Assembly (NCBI RefSeq): GCF_001517425.1
Contig: NZ_FBWL01000167.1
Location: 84,213-148,212 of the forward strand
Source: Clostridium sp. C105KSO13
GTDB taxonomy: Bacteria; Bacillota; Clostridia; Lachnospirales; Lachnospiraceae
Length of the DNA: 64,000 bases
Direction: 5' to 3'
Within the stretch, counting starts at the first letter, position 1. The number at the start of each line of letters is the position of its first letter. The translations under genes and the position numbers were made by a program. The notes beneath the pieces are model-generated. The model had not been told where the DNA came from. It saw only the letters and a program-made list of their open reading frames with translations, and ran no database searches. Shown in pieces: positions 1 through 8,779 of this stretch.

Positions 1-1
1 T

Positions 2-961
2 TATTACGGGCCTTACTTTTTAAATGAAAACGATTTCCGTTTTTTGGATTCTCTAAATCATATTCTTTTTGTAATAGGAATCCTGTCTGTACTGGGGGCA
101 GCTATGGCAGGAACTGTGTTTGCCAGACGTATTTCAAGGCCGATTGCAAGAACCACACAGATTACGAAGGAGATATCGGAAGGCAATTATGAAATTCGCT
201 TTAAATCTCAAATCGGCACAAGTGAACTGCGTGCATTAACCCAGGCAGTAAATCAAATGGCAGAATCTTTGGAAAGTCAGGAGAAACTGCGAAAAAGGCT
301 GACCACAGATGTAGCCCATGAGCTGAGGACCCCCCTGGCAAATGTGTCTTCCCATCTGGAGGCTATACTGGAGGGTGTGTGGAAACCTACCCCGGAGCGC
401 CTGCAGGGATGCTATGATGAAATACAGAGAATATCCCAGCTGGTTTCAGATTTGGAGGGGTTAAGCCAGGCAGAGAAGGAGTATGCAGCATTGGAGAAAG
501 AACCTGTAGAACTTCTGACTCTGGCACACACCGTACATGACAGCTTTGAGCAGGAGCTTGCTTTAAAAAATCTGTCTTGTTGTGTAACGGGGGATGTCTG
601 TACTGTTTACGCAGATGCGAAGAGAATCAGGCAGATTCTGGATAATCTTTTGTCTAACGCAATCAAGTATTCCTATGAATGCGGGAAAATACGTATTTCT
701 ATTCATGATTCCGGGGAAAGCGGCATGCTGGAGGTGGAGGATGAAGGAATCGGAATTTCACAGGAAGAAATTCCGTTGATATTTGAAAGGTTTTACAGAA
801 CAGATAAGTCTCGCAGCCGCAAAACAGGAGGAACCGGGATTGGACTGACAATTGTAAAGTCACTTGTACAGGCCCATGGCGGAACTGTTAAGGTCGAAAG
901 TGAGGTTAGCCAGGGCAGCAGGTTTACAGTTATTTTGCCAAAAGGAGAAGACTATGAATAA
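2..961 (+). CDS. Sensor histidine kinase, C-terminal part (5' end outside the window)
   Basis: Membrane sensor kinase of a two-component system; it should autophosphorylate on His and pass the phosphate to a response regulator, presumably encoded upstream of the window. The frame is open to the left edge, so the gene is 5'-partial; the TTG at 44 is internal. A hydrophobic helix (HILFVIGILSVLGAAMAG) is followed by a HAMP linker, a HisKA box with VAHELRTPLANV (the His is the expected phosphosite), an N box (LDNLLSNAIKYS), a G1 box (DEGIGI) and a G2 box (GGTGIGLTIVKSL). All ATPase landmarks are present. The sensor domain is missing, so the signal cannot be stated. The stop overlaps the start of the next gene by 8 bases. 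Confidence 0.93.
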   Translation, partial: YYGPYFLNENDFRFLDSLNHILFVIGILSVLGAAMAGTVFARRISRPIARTTQITKEISEGNYEIRFKSQIGTSELRALTQAVNQMAESLESQEKLRKRLTTDVAHELRTPLANVSSHLEAILEGVWKPTPERLQGCYDEIQRISQLVSDLEGLSQAEKEYAALEKEPVELLTLAHTVHDSFEQELALKNLSCCVTGDVCTVYADAKRIRQILDNLLSNAIKYSYECGKIRISIHDSGESGMLEVEDEGIGISQEEIPLIFERFYRTDKSRSRKTGGTGIGLTIVKSLVQAHGGTVKVESEVSQGSRFTVILPKGEDYE

Positions 962-2123
962 ATTTGTTTTTGAAAATATAACAAAGATTTATTTCGGGGA
1001 GAAGTGTGTGGAGGAGAACCTCAGCATCCTGCTCAGAGAATATGGGGATACAGTCATGCTTTCTTATGGCGGAGGTTCCATTAAAAAGAATGGTGTTTAT
1101 GATGAAGTCCTTGCTATTTTAAAAGAAAGTGAGAAAAAAGTGGTGGAGTTTTCTGGTATTATGGAAAATCCCACTTATGAAAAGGTTCTGGAAGGTAAAA
1201 GAATCGCAAAAGAGAATGATGTAAGCCTGATTCTTGCCGTAGGCGGCGGTTCCGTTATGGACTGCAGCAAGGCTGTAGCTATGGCGGCAGTTTACGAGGG
1301 AGATCTCTGGAATGATTTCTGGGCCAATGCAGGCACAGTAGATTTTGAACCGCTGCCCCTGGGTGTAATTGTTACTGCAGCTGGTACAGGCAGCGAATGC
1401 AACGGGGATGCGGTTATCACCAACGAAAAGCTGAAAGTGAAGACCGGACGGGATTATGCAAAGTGTAATCCGAAGTTTGCACTGCTTGACCCGGTTTATA
1501 CGTACAGTGTGCCGAAAATGCAGATGATAGCAGGCAGCTTTGATATACTTTCTCATATTATGGAGATTTATTTCAGCGGACCGGATGAAGACAATGTATC
1601 AGATGATATATCTGAAGCTCTGATGAAAAATGTGATACGAAATCTGCGCAGGGCAATTCAGAATCAATCGGATTATAATGCCCGCAGCAATCTTATGTGG
1701 GATGCTTCAATGGCAGAAATCCGGATTATAAAGCTGGGCAAGAAGTTGGATTTCGAATGTCACCAGATGGAACACCAGATTGGCGCATACACAGGATGCA
1801 GCCACGGCTGCGGGCTCGCAGTGCTCCATCCGGCATATTACCGCCATATCTGCAAAGACGGAGCAAAAAAATTCGCAAAATTTGCTGTGAACGTATGGGG
1901 AATTCCGGCTGAAAGTAAATCGAAGGAAGAATTGGCACGCCTTGGGGTGGAAGCATTAGGTGATTTTATCAGAGAAATCGGTCTGCCCACAACCCTTCGG
2001 GAACTGGGGCTTACAGACCGATCACTACTCAGCAAAATAGCTTACAGTTGCAATATATCCACCGGAGGGTATAAGATTATGACCCATGAGGAAATCCACA
2101 AGGTATTTGAGGAATGCTATTAA
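954..2123 (+). CDS. Iron-containing alcohol dehydrogenase (butanol dehydrogenase-like)
   Basis: 389-residue NAD(P)-dependent group III alcohol dehydrogenase, expected to reduce aldehydes to alcohols in the cytoplasm during fermentation. The nucleotide-binding motif GGGSVMDCSKA is near residue 95. Metal-ligand regions are visible as GSFDILSHIMEIYF and ECHQMEHQIGAYTGCSHGCG, the form seen in NADH-dependent butanol dehydrogenases. I chose the ATG at 954, which begins MNKFVFENITKIYFGE as in the family and has AAAGGAG at 941-947; an in-frame upstream start would add 30 unsupported residues lying inside the kinase gene. The ATG sits in the kinase stop region, which suggests translational coupling. 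The exact substrate is not predictable. Confidence 0.92.
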   Translation: MNKFVFENITKIYFGEKCVEENLSILLREYGDTVMLSYGGGSIKKNGVYDEVLAILKESEKKVVEFSGIMENPTYEKVLEGKRIAKENDVSLILAVGGGSVMDCSKAVAMAAVYEGDLWNDFWANAGTVDFEPLPLGVIVTAAGTGSECNGDAVITNEKLKVKTGRDYAKCNPKFALLDPVYTYSVPKMQMIAGSFDILSHIMEIYFSGPDEDNVSDDISEALMKNVIRNLRRAIQNQSDYNARSNLMWDASMAEIRIIKLGKKLDFECHQMEHQIGAYTGCSHGCGLAVLHPAYYRHICKDGAKKFAKFAVNVWGIPAESKSKEELARLGVEALGDFIREIGLPTTLRELGLTDRSLLSKIAYSCNISTGGYKIMTHEEIHKVFEECY

Positions 2124-2156
2124 ATAAGCAAAAAGCCTGGGTGGAGACATTATGTA

Positions 2157-3164
2157 CTATTCGTAATTCATTATAAGAAAGATAGGCTTAATGGCAGTGA
2201 TTTCATCGTATTCTTCTTGTTCGACAGATACGCTGGAGTTTATGGCCTGCAGATCTTCCTTTAAGGTTTCTAAAGCTTCTCCGATAGTTTCTGCTCTTCC
2301 GTCTAAAATTATGTTTATCATCCGTCTGCAAACTATGGGATGTGCATAATGTGCGGGCAGGGGAAAGTCAGAATAGTTCTTTGTGAGAGACTTAAGAGAG
2401 TTCACGGCTCGTTCAAAACGTTCTTCTATTTGCCGTTTCTGCTTTCGGGATGTCGGAAGTACATTAGAACCCGAAAAGAAGAAGACAGCAGTCAGCCCGA
2501 ACAGAAGAAAGTAAATTCCAAATCCGGCATGAGTGATAAGTGCATAAATTCCATAAATCAGAGTACCAATACCTAAAAGCGTTATAAAAAGAGCTGCCCA
2601 GCTATAAGCAGGCCTTCTTCTCTCATAGCTTCGTTTTATTTTAGCAGAAGCGCTCATTTCCAGGCATAGATCTGAATTCTTGTCAAGGTAAGAAGTACAG
2701 TCTTCCAGGATACGGATGCTTTCCTCTGCTTTTGGTGAAAGGGAAGCAGCCGCTTTTGCATTTCTTTTTTTCTCTTTTTCCAACAATCGTTTTTCTGCCT
2801 GTTCACTGTGAAGCTTTATGTCAGGGCGGGCCTTTTTTATATAATTCAGAAGATGGTCCACATCCTCCTCTGCTTTGAAAATGCACTGTTTCTCTTTCCC
2901 ATCTTCGAATACAACAACCAGATAGGGAATAGTTGCAAACATTCCCTTTCCCGTATAGCCACCTTTGCTCATAGCAATTCGTTTGTAGATTCGTTTTACG
3001 GAAGTGAATGGAACATAGTACTTCCGATCAAAATAGAAACTGTTTAAATAGATGGCCTTTTCACCGACTCCACAGGGACCAAACTTTTTACAGGATTTTT
3101 TATCCTTGATCAGAACAGTATCGGTCAGAGAGGAGTTTCCCAGACTAGTTGGTTTGAATATCAT
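2157..3164 (-). CDS. Unrecognised two-helix membrane protein
   Basis: 335 residues; I do not recognise the family. Residues 1-115 are soluble and beta-rich in appearance (IYLNSFYFDRKYYVPFTSVK, YLVVVFEDGKEKQCIF), which may be a PH-like or YcxB-like fold; this is only a resemblance. A charged helical linker follows (residues 120-160), then two membrane helices (SWAALFITLLGIGTLIYGIY and IYFLLFGLTAVFFFSG) and a cytoplasmic helical tail. I place the start at the ATG 3164, preceded by GAAAGTGAG; upstream GTG (3176) and TTG (3182) codons are alternatives. It converges on the alcohol dehydrogenase and lies downstream of the cstA-like gene, separated from it by a terminator. Confidence 0.7.
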   Translation of the reverse strand: MIFKPTSLGNSSLTDTVLIKDKKSCKKFGPCGVGEKAIYLNSFYFDRKYYVPFTSVKRIYKRIAMSKGGYTGKGMFATIPYLVVVFEDGKEKQCIFKAEEDVDHLLNYIKKARPDIKLHSEQAEKRLLEKEKKRNAKAAASLSPKAEESIRILEDCTSYLDKNSDLCLEMSASAKIKRSYERRRPAYSWAALFITLLGIGTLIYGIYALITHAGFGIYFLLFGLTAVFFFSGSNVLPTSRKQKRQIEERFERAVNSLKSLTKNYSDFPLPAHYAHPIVCRRMINIILDGRAETIGEALETLKEDLQAINSSVSVEQEEYDEITAIKPIFLIMNYE

Positions 3165-3195
3165 AAAAATTCTCACTTTCAAAATACAAATTTAG

Positions 3196-3230
3196 TTAAA
3201 AAGAGGGAAATAAAATATTTCCCCCTTTTA
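3196..3230 (-). terminator. Rho-independent terminator after the cstA-like gene
   Basis: GGGAAATA (3205-3212) pairs perfectly with TATTTCCC (3216-3223) around a 3-base loop. On the minus strand the stem is followed by CTCTTTTTAA, giving a U-rich tail in the right place just after the cstA-like stop codon. Confidence 0.75.
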
Positions 3231-3238
3231 TGTTATTT

Positions 3239-4693
3239 TTATGCGGCCGGCTCTGGCTGTTTCTTTTGTTTTCTTGTGGCACGTATGAAAATAGCCAGGA
3301 AAATAATGGCAAGAACAATTCCCGCAGGATACGCAATTGTCGTTCCAAGATTCAGACATTCAGGTGCATATACAAAATAAGTCATGGAAACAGCACTCAT
3401 AAAGGTTGCGGGTACGGCTGTCAGCCAGTAGTTCTTTTGCTGTTGGAACAGATACATACTTGCAGTCCACAGCACAATCATTGCGAGTGTCTGGTTGGTC
3501 CAGCTAAAGTACCGCCAGATAATGGTGTAATCCAGATGACCGATGATTGCTCCGGCGCCCAGGAGCGGTACGCAGAGAAGCAGCCGCTTGCCATATTTGG
3601 TCTGATCAAAACCAAACCAGTCAGCCAGAGTCAGACGTGCACTTCGAAACGCAGTATCTCCTGAAGTAATCGGGCAGACAATAACACCAATCATTGCCAG
3701 CGCAATTCCGATTCCTCCCATGGTCTTGGAACAGACATCGTAGATTGCAGCTGACTGACCATTTGCGAGAATATCACTTAGGCCGGTACTTAAGCCGCCG
3801 GTTACTTCATATAAGGAACAACCTGCAGCAGCCCAAATTAAGGCGATTACACCCTCTGCAACCATGGCGCCGTAGAATACAAAGTGTCCCTGCTTTTCCG
3901 ATTTCATACAGCGGGCCATCAGCGGTGACTGAGTTGCGTGGAATCCCGATATGGCACCGCAGGCAACAGTAATAAACATAACGCTCCATACCGGGGTGGC
4001 ACTGGGATGCATGTTTCCGAAATTAGACCAGATTTCCGGTATTACAAATTCTGATTTTGTAAAAATACCAAAGCATACCCCCACTGCCATAATAATCAGA
4101 CAGACTCCAAACACAGGATAAATACGGCCGATGATTTTATCAATAGAGATAAAAGTAGAGATGAAATAATAGGCCAGTATAATCCACAGCCAAAGTTCAG
4201 GGCTTGCTAAAATACCTGTTACATTTCCGTTTTTGAACAGTGTTACGATGAGACCTGCAGGTCCAACAGCAAATACTGTTCCCACCATAACAAGCAGAAC
4301 AACACTGAATACACGCATTACATTTTTCATGAAGTTACCCAGGTAGATGCCGCAGACTTCAGAAATAGATGCGCCGTTATTCCTTTCAGAAAGCATACCT
4401 GAAAAATAATCATGTACCCCGCCTGCAAAAATCGTCCCGAATGTTATCCATAAAAACACCACCGGCCCCCATAATGCTCCCTGCATAGCTCCGAAAATAG
4501 GACCAAGACCCGCAATATTTAAAAGCTGGACAAAGAAGAGTTTCCATTGCGGCATGACAACATAATCCACGCCATCGTTGACTTTTACTGCCGGGGTTTC
4601 TCTGTCATCTGGTTCGAACGTATTTACTACAACTTTACCGTAAACAAAATACCCTCCGATGAGCAGCACCAAGCAAATTAAAAAGCTAATCAT
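3239..4693 (-). CDS. CstA family carbon-starvation transporter (short form)
   Basis: 484-residue polytopic membrane protein of the CstA family, whose characterised members import pyruvate or peptides under carbon limitation. The N-terminal half has the family block (DYVVMPQWKLFFVQLLNIAG, GPIFGAMQGALWGP, GTIFAGGVHDYFSGMLSERN) followed by many hydrophobic helices. It is shorter than E. coli CstA (about 700 residues) but fits the compact Firmicute form. The start ATG at 4693 follows GGGGGAC. A sigma-A-type promoter lies at 4740-4768 and a terminator just after the stop, so the gene is probably monocistronic. Substrate is inference; the neighbourhood of pyruvate metabolism genes is only loosely supportive. 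Confidence 0.9.
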   Translation of the reverse strand: MISFLICLVLLIGGYFVYGKVVVNTFEPDDRETPAVKVNDGVDYVVMPQWKLFFVQLLNIAGLGPIFGAMQGALWGPVVFLWITFGTIFAGGVHDYFSGMLSERNNGASISEVCGIYLGNFMKNVMRVFSVVLLVMVGTVFAVGPAGLIVTLFKNGNVTGILASPELWLWIILAYYFISTFISIDKIIGRIYPVFGVCLIIMAVGVCFGIFTKSEFVIPEIWSNFGNMHPSATPVWSVMFITVACGAISGFHATQSPLMARCMKSEKQGHFVFYGAMVAEGVIALIWAAAGCSLYEVTGGLSTGLSDILANGQSAAIYDVCSKTMGGIGIALAMIGVIVCPITSGDTAFRSARLTLADWFGFDQTKYGKRLLLCVPLLGAGAIIGHLDYTIIWRYFSWTNQTLAMIVLWTASMYLFQQQKNYWLTAVPATFMSAVSMTYFVYAPECLNLGTTIAYPAGIVLAIIFLAIFIRATRKQKKQPEPAA

Positions 4694-4739
4694 TATTAGT
4701 GTCCCCCTTTTTTTATAAAAATTTTATTCTTTATTTATA

Positions 4740-4768
4740 ATTATATGGTAACATTAGACAAAATGCAA
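4740..4768 (-). promoter_or_regulatory. Sigma-A-type promoter of the cstA-like gene
   Basis: Read on the minus strand: TTGCAT (4768-4763), 17-base spacer, TATAAT (4745-4740). It ends about 47 bases before the cstA-like start codon. Confidence 0.6.
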
Positions 4769-4804
4769 TGAATAACACAAAAAAAGATAACCAAAAATAC
4801 TATT

Positions 4805-4831
4805 TTAGCACTCTCCTCTTGACAGTGCTAA
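4805..4831 (+). promoter_or_regulatory. CIRCE operator (HrcA site) upstream of clpB
   Basis: TTAGCACTC (4805-4813), 9-base spacer, CAGTGCTAA (4823-4831). The CIRCE consensus is TTAGCACTC-N9-GAGTGCTAA, so this copy differs at one base of the right arm. A TTGACA at 4819-4824, with TATTGT 17 bases further (4842-4847), puts the operator on the -35 region, where bound HrcA would block transcription. A TATAAT at 4848-4853 is an alternative -10. Confidence 0.88.
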
Positions 4832-4896
4832 CTGTTCGTGATATTGTTATAATGTTAATAGAACAAATAGCATGAAACGACAAAGGGGGTCTTTTT

Positions 4897-7482
4897 ATGA
4901 ATATAAATAAGTTTACGCAGCATTCACTCCAGGCTGTCCAGGATTGTGAGAAGATAGCCTATGATTACGGCAATCAGGAGATTGCGCAGGAGCATCTGCT
5001 GTATGCCCTTGTGAGCCAGGATGACAGTTTGATTTTGAAATTGCTGGAGAAAATGAATATCCAGGGAACATTGTTTGTGAACCGTGTAGAGGAAGCTCTT
5101 TCCAAACGGACGAAAGTACAAGGCGGCCAGGTGTTTGTCGGCCAGGATCTGAATAATGTACTGATCCATGCCGAGGATGAGGCAAAACAGATGGGAGACG
5201 AGTATGTTTCCGTAGAGCATTTGTTTTTGGCACTTTTAAAATATGCAGGCAGAGAGCTGAAAGGATTATACAAAGAATTTGGCATTAACCGCAACAATTT
5301 TCTTAAGGCTCTATCCACAGTCCGTGGAAATCAGAGGGTAACAAGCGATAACCCGGAAGCGACCTATGATACATTAAAGAAATACGGGCAGGACCTGGTA
5401 GAGCAGGCAAGAGAGCAGAAGCTGGATCCGGTCATCGGCAGGGATGAAGAAATCCGCAATATAGTCCGCATTCTTTCCCGTAAGACGAAGAACAATCCGG
5501 TGCTCATCGGGGAGCCCGGCGTCGGTAAGACGGCAGTGGCAGAAGGACTTGCCCAGCGTATTGTGAGGGGGGATGTGCCGGAGGGACTGAAGGAGAAGAC
5601 CATTTTTTCCCTGGACATGGGAGCTTTGGTTGCAGGTGCAAAATACAGGGGAGAGTTTGAGGAGCGGCTGAAAGCTGTCCTGGAAGAGGTAAAGAACAGC
5701 GACGGCAGGATTATTCTGTTTATCGACGAGCTGCACTTGATTGTTGGGGCAGGCAAGACAGACGGAGCCATGGATGCAGGCAATATGTTAAAGCCTATGC
5801 TGGCCCGGGGTGAGCTGCACTGTATCGGTGCCACGACACTGAACGAATACCGTCAGTATATTGAGAAGGATGCGGCACTGGAGAGAAGGTTCCAGCCAGT
5901 TATGGTGGAGGAGCCTACAGTGGAGGATGCTATCTCCATTCTCCGTGGTCTGAAGGAACGCTATGAAGTGTTCCACGGTGTTAAGATTACGGACAGTGCA
6001 CTGGTTGCCGCAGTCACACTTTCCAACCGCTATATTTCCGACAGATTTCTGCCTGACAAAGCAATTGACCTTGTAGATGAGGCATGTGCCCTTATTAAAA
6101 CGGAACTGGATTCCATGCCCACAGAGCTGGATGAGCTTCGACGCCGTATTATGCAGCTGGAAATTGAAGAGGAGGCTCTGAAAAAGGAAGAAGACCGGTT
6201 GAGCCGGGAACGTCTGGACCATCTGCAGGAAGAACTGGCAGGGCTCCGGGAAGAATATTCCGGGAAGAAAGCCCAGTGGGATAATGAGAAAACGACTGTA
6301 GAAAGAGTACAGAAGGTTCGGGAAGAAATTGAACAGGTGAATCAGGAAATTCAGAAGGCTCAGAGAGAGTACAACCTGAATAAGGCGGCAGAGCTGCAGT
6401 ATGGGCGTCTTCCCCAGCTTCAGAAGCAATTGGAGGAGGAAGAAGAAAAGACGAAGGCAAAGCATCTGTCTCTGGTACATGAGGCCGTCACAGATGAAGA
6501 GATTGCAAGAATTATTTCCCGTTGGACGGGAATCCCTGTGGCAAGACTGAACGAAAGCGAGCGGAGCAAAACCCTTCACCTTGCAGAAACCCTTCATAAC
6601 CGTGTGGTAGGTCAGGATGAAGGTGTGGAGCTGGTAACAGAGGCAATCGTTCGTTCCAAAGCAGGAATCAAGGATCCGTCCAAGCCCATAGGCTCTTTCC
6701 TATTTTTAGGGCCTACCGGTGTGGGCAAGACTGAACTTGCAAAGGCACTTGCAGAAAGTTTGTTTGATGACGAAAATAATATGGTGCGTATCGATATGAG
6801 TGAGTATATGGAGAAATTCTCCGTATCCAGGCTGATCGGAGCGCCTCCGGGGTATGTGGGCTACGATGAGGGCGGACAGCTCACCGAGGCAGTGAGAAGA
6901 AAACCCTATTGCGTTGTATTGTTTGATGAAATTGAAAAAGCACATCCGGATGTATTCAATATACTTTTACAGGTGCTCGACGATGGACGTATAACAGATT
7001 CCCAGGGCCGCACAGTGGACTTTAAGAACACAATCCTTATTATGACGTCCAACCTTGGAGCAAACTACCTTCTGGAAGGTATCGAGGAAGACGGAACAAT
7101 TGACCAGTCCAGTCAGGATATGGTAATGAACGAATTGAAATCAAGGTTCAGACCGGAATTTTTGAACCGACTGGATGAAATCATTATGTTCAAGCCATTG
7201 ACGAAATACAATATTTATGCCATCATTAACTTGTTAGTAGCAGACGTAAATAAACGGCTGGCAGACAAAGAAGTTTCCATTGAACTGACAGAACCGGCAA
7301 GAATGCTTATCTTAGAGGGGGGCTATGATCCCATGTATGGTGCCCGGCCGTTGAAGAGATATCTGCAGAAGAACGTAGAGACCCTTGCGGCGAAGCTGAT
7401 TCTGGAGGGGAATGTAGGAAGAGAAGACACCATCTTAATCGATGTTGCCGACGGTAAACTGATAGCAGGGGTGAAAGGATAA
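4897..7482 (+). CDS. clpB: ATP-dependent disaggregase ClpB
   Basis: 861-residue Hsp100 chaperone that pulls polypeptides out of aggregates together with DnaK, in the cytoplasm. Two Clp N repeats occupy residues 1-145. The first AAA+ module has Walker A GEPGVGKT near residue 206. A long charged coiled coil (about residues 400-530) is the M domain that separates ClpB from ClpC, and the second AAA+ module has GPTGVGKT near 604 and IDMSEYMEK. The length matches the family. The start follows AAAGGGGGT. The upstream CIRCE element implies heat-shock control by HrcA. A perfect inverted repeat downstream (7520-7552) may end the transcript. Confidence 0.97.
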   Translation: MNINKFTQHSLQAVQDCEKIAYDYGNQEIAQEHLLYALVSQDDSLILKLLEKMNIQGTLFVNRVEEALSKRTKVQGGQVFVGQDLNNVLIHAEDEAKQMGDEYVSVEHLFLALLKYAGRELKGLYKEFGINRNNFLKALSTVRGNQRVTSDNPEATYDTLKKYGQDLVEQAREQKLDPVIGRDEEIRNIVRILSRKTKNNPVLIGEPGVGKTAVAEGLAQRIVRGDVPEGLKEKTIFSLDMGALVAGAKYRGEFEERLKAVLEEVKNSDGRIILFIDELHLIVGAGKTDGAMDAGNMLKPMLARGELHCIGATTLNEYRQYIEKDAALERRFQPVMVEEPTVEDAISILRGLKERYEVFHGVKITDSALVAAVTLSNRYISDRFLPDKAIDLVDEACALIKTELDSMPTELDELRRRIMQLEIEEEALKKEEDRLSRERLDHLQEELAGLREEYSGKKAQWDNEKTTVERVQKVREEIEQVNQEIQKAQREYNLNKAAELQYGRLPQLQKQLEEEEEKTKAKHLSLVHEAVTDEEIARIISRWTGIPVARLNESERSKTLHLAETLHNRVVGQDEGVELVTEAIVRSKAGIKDPSKPIGSFLFLGPTGVGKTELAKALAESLFDDENNMVRIDMSEYMEKFSVSRLIGAPPGYVGYDEGGQLTEAVRRKPYCVVLFDEIEKAHPDVFNILLQVLDDGRITDSQGRTVDFKNTILIMTSNLGANYLLEGIEEDGTIDQSSQDMVMNELKSRFRPEFLNRLDEIIMFKPLTKYNIYAIINLLVADVNKRLADKEVSIELTEPARMLILEGGYDPMYGARPLKRYLQKNVETLAAKLILEGNVGREDTILIDVADGKLIAGVKG

Positions 7483-7519
7483 AAAGGTTCTCGCCAAATT
7501 TATCCCTGCAAAAAAATAT

Positions 7520-7555
7520 GGCATTCGCACGGGGGCACCTGTTGCGAATGCCTTT
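7520..7555 (+). terminator. Candidate terminator hairpin after clpB
   Basis: GGCATTCGCA (7520-7529) and TGCGAATGCC (7543-7552) are perfect inverted repeats around a 13-base loop. The following tract is only TTTCG, so termination may be weak. Confidence 0.5.
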
Positions 7556-7665
7556 CGTAAGTGTCTCAGCCTGGTCATGGAACCACCTGACCATAAAATG
7601 TACGGGAAAAAAAGCAGGGCTCTCCATATTTGATATTGAGCTGCCAAAAAAGACTAGGAGTGACT

Positions 7666-8679
7666 ATGACAAAAAAGAATTATAATATGGAACTGATTAG
7701 AACTGTTTCATTCGTGATGGTTGTTATCGTTCATGTTACCAATTACTACTGCAGGGCATATGCTGATATTGGCAGGGGGGAGTACATATTTGCACTTATT
7801 CTGGATACGGTGTCCAGGGTTTGTGTACCTTGTTTTTTTATGCTCAGCGGAGCGCTGCTGCTCAGTAGAGACGAATCTTTAAGTAAAAATGGTAAACGAC
7901 TGACGCGCTTCTTCATTGTACTGATTTTTTGGAGTATAGTCTATTATTTTTTTAATACCCGTTACATGGGAACGGCCTACGATTTGAAAGATGTACTGCA
8001 AGTGCCTGTTGAAGCCCATCTCTGGTATCTCTATGCAATCATCCCCATTTACCTGATTATGCCTTTTTTCAAGGTGATGTGCAGCGGAATGGACAAAAAA
8101 ATGGACAGAGCATTTCTCGTTGTAGGAGCAGTGACAACAGTATTTACCTATTTTTTATCATTTACACAGAGAGAGACACATCTTGACGTGCCTCTGTTCG
8201 GTGACAGATCATATATGGTTTATTTTTTTCTCGGGCATTTCATTTTCAAATACGGAGATGAATTAAAGAGACATATTTCTCTGCTGCTGGGAATTTTCCT
8301 GGGAAGTACGGCATTAAATATAGGAATGACATTGTGGTTTACGTATCAGACCAGAAATCACTATGAACGGTTCCTGGAATATGGCTGCCCGCTGATTATG
8401 ATAAGCGGAGCCTCTTTCTTCGCTTTGATGATGCAGATTGGTAATGGAGATATTCGTCTGAAAGACAATATAAGAAAATGGATAGATTTGTGGTGTGGAT
8501 GTTCTTTAGGAATCTATCTGATTCATATTATTTTTTTGGATACCTACAAAAAATATATGAATCCGGAGCAGCTGTCTGCCTGGATTGCCGTTCCCGGGCT
8601 TACAGTTGTTTTACTGGTGATGTCCTTTGCGAGTGTTTACCTGATTCGCAAACTGCCTTTTGGAAAATATATTTCATAA
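7666..8679 (+). CDS. Membrane acyltransferase (acyltransferase family 3)
   Basis: 337-residue polytopic membrane protein of the acyltransferase_3 family, which moves acyl groups (often acetyl) onto cell-wall or surface carbohydrates. The family N-terminus is visible in NYNMELIRTVSFVMVVIVHV, with the conserved Arg and His of the first helix, followed by about ten hydrophobic segments. The ATG at 7666 has AGGAG eight bases upstream; an upstream TTG in frame is disfavoured. It precedes the murE operon, which fits cell-envelope work, but the acceptor cannot be deduced. Confidence 0.85.
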   Translation: MTKKNYNMELIRTVSFVMVVIVHVTNYYCRAYADIGRGEYIFALILDTVSRVCVPCFFMLSGALLLSRDESLSKNGKRLTRFFIVLIFWSIVYYFFNTRYMGTAYDLKDVLQVPVEAHLWYLYAIIPIYLIMPFFKVMCSGMDKKMDRAFLVVGAVTTVFTYFLSFTQRETHLDVPLFGDRSYMVYFFLGHFIFKYGDELKRHISLLLGIFLGSTALNIGMTLWFTYQTRNHYERFLEYGCPLIMISGASFFALMMQIGNGDIRLKDNIRKWIDLWCGCSLGIYLIHIIFLDTYKKYMNPEQLSAWIAVPGLTVVLLVMSFASVYLIRKLPFGKYIS

Positions 8680-8705
8680 TTAGATACAATAATTTCCTGA
8701 GAAGT

Positions 8706-8744
8706 TTTACAAGGTGGGATTATTTGTGTTATTCTATATAACAC
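8706..8744 (+). promoter_or_regulatory. Candidate murE promoter with overlapping dyad
   Basis: TTTACA (8706-8711), 18-base spacer, TATTCT (8730-8735). A perfect 7-base inverted repeat, GTGTTAT (8726-8732) and ATAACAC (8738-8744) with a 5-base centre, covers the -10 and could be an operator. Promoter strength and any cognate regulator are inference. Confidence 0.42.
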
Positions 8745-8779
8745 ATCCGTTTGAAGGATTTTCACAAGGAGGAACATGG

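Noticed and set aside
5788..6597. 269-codon open frame antisense to clpB
   Set aside because: It lies wholly opposite a strongly conserved gene, is rich in Leu, Cys, His and Phe in the manner of shadow frames, and has no ribosome site.
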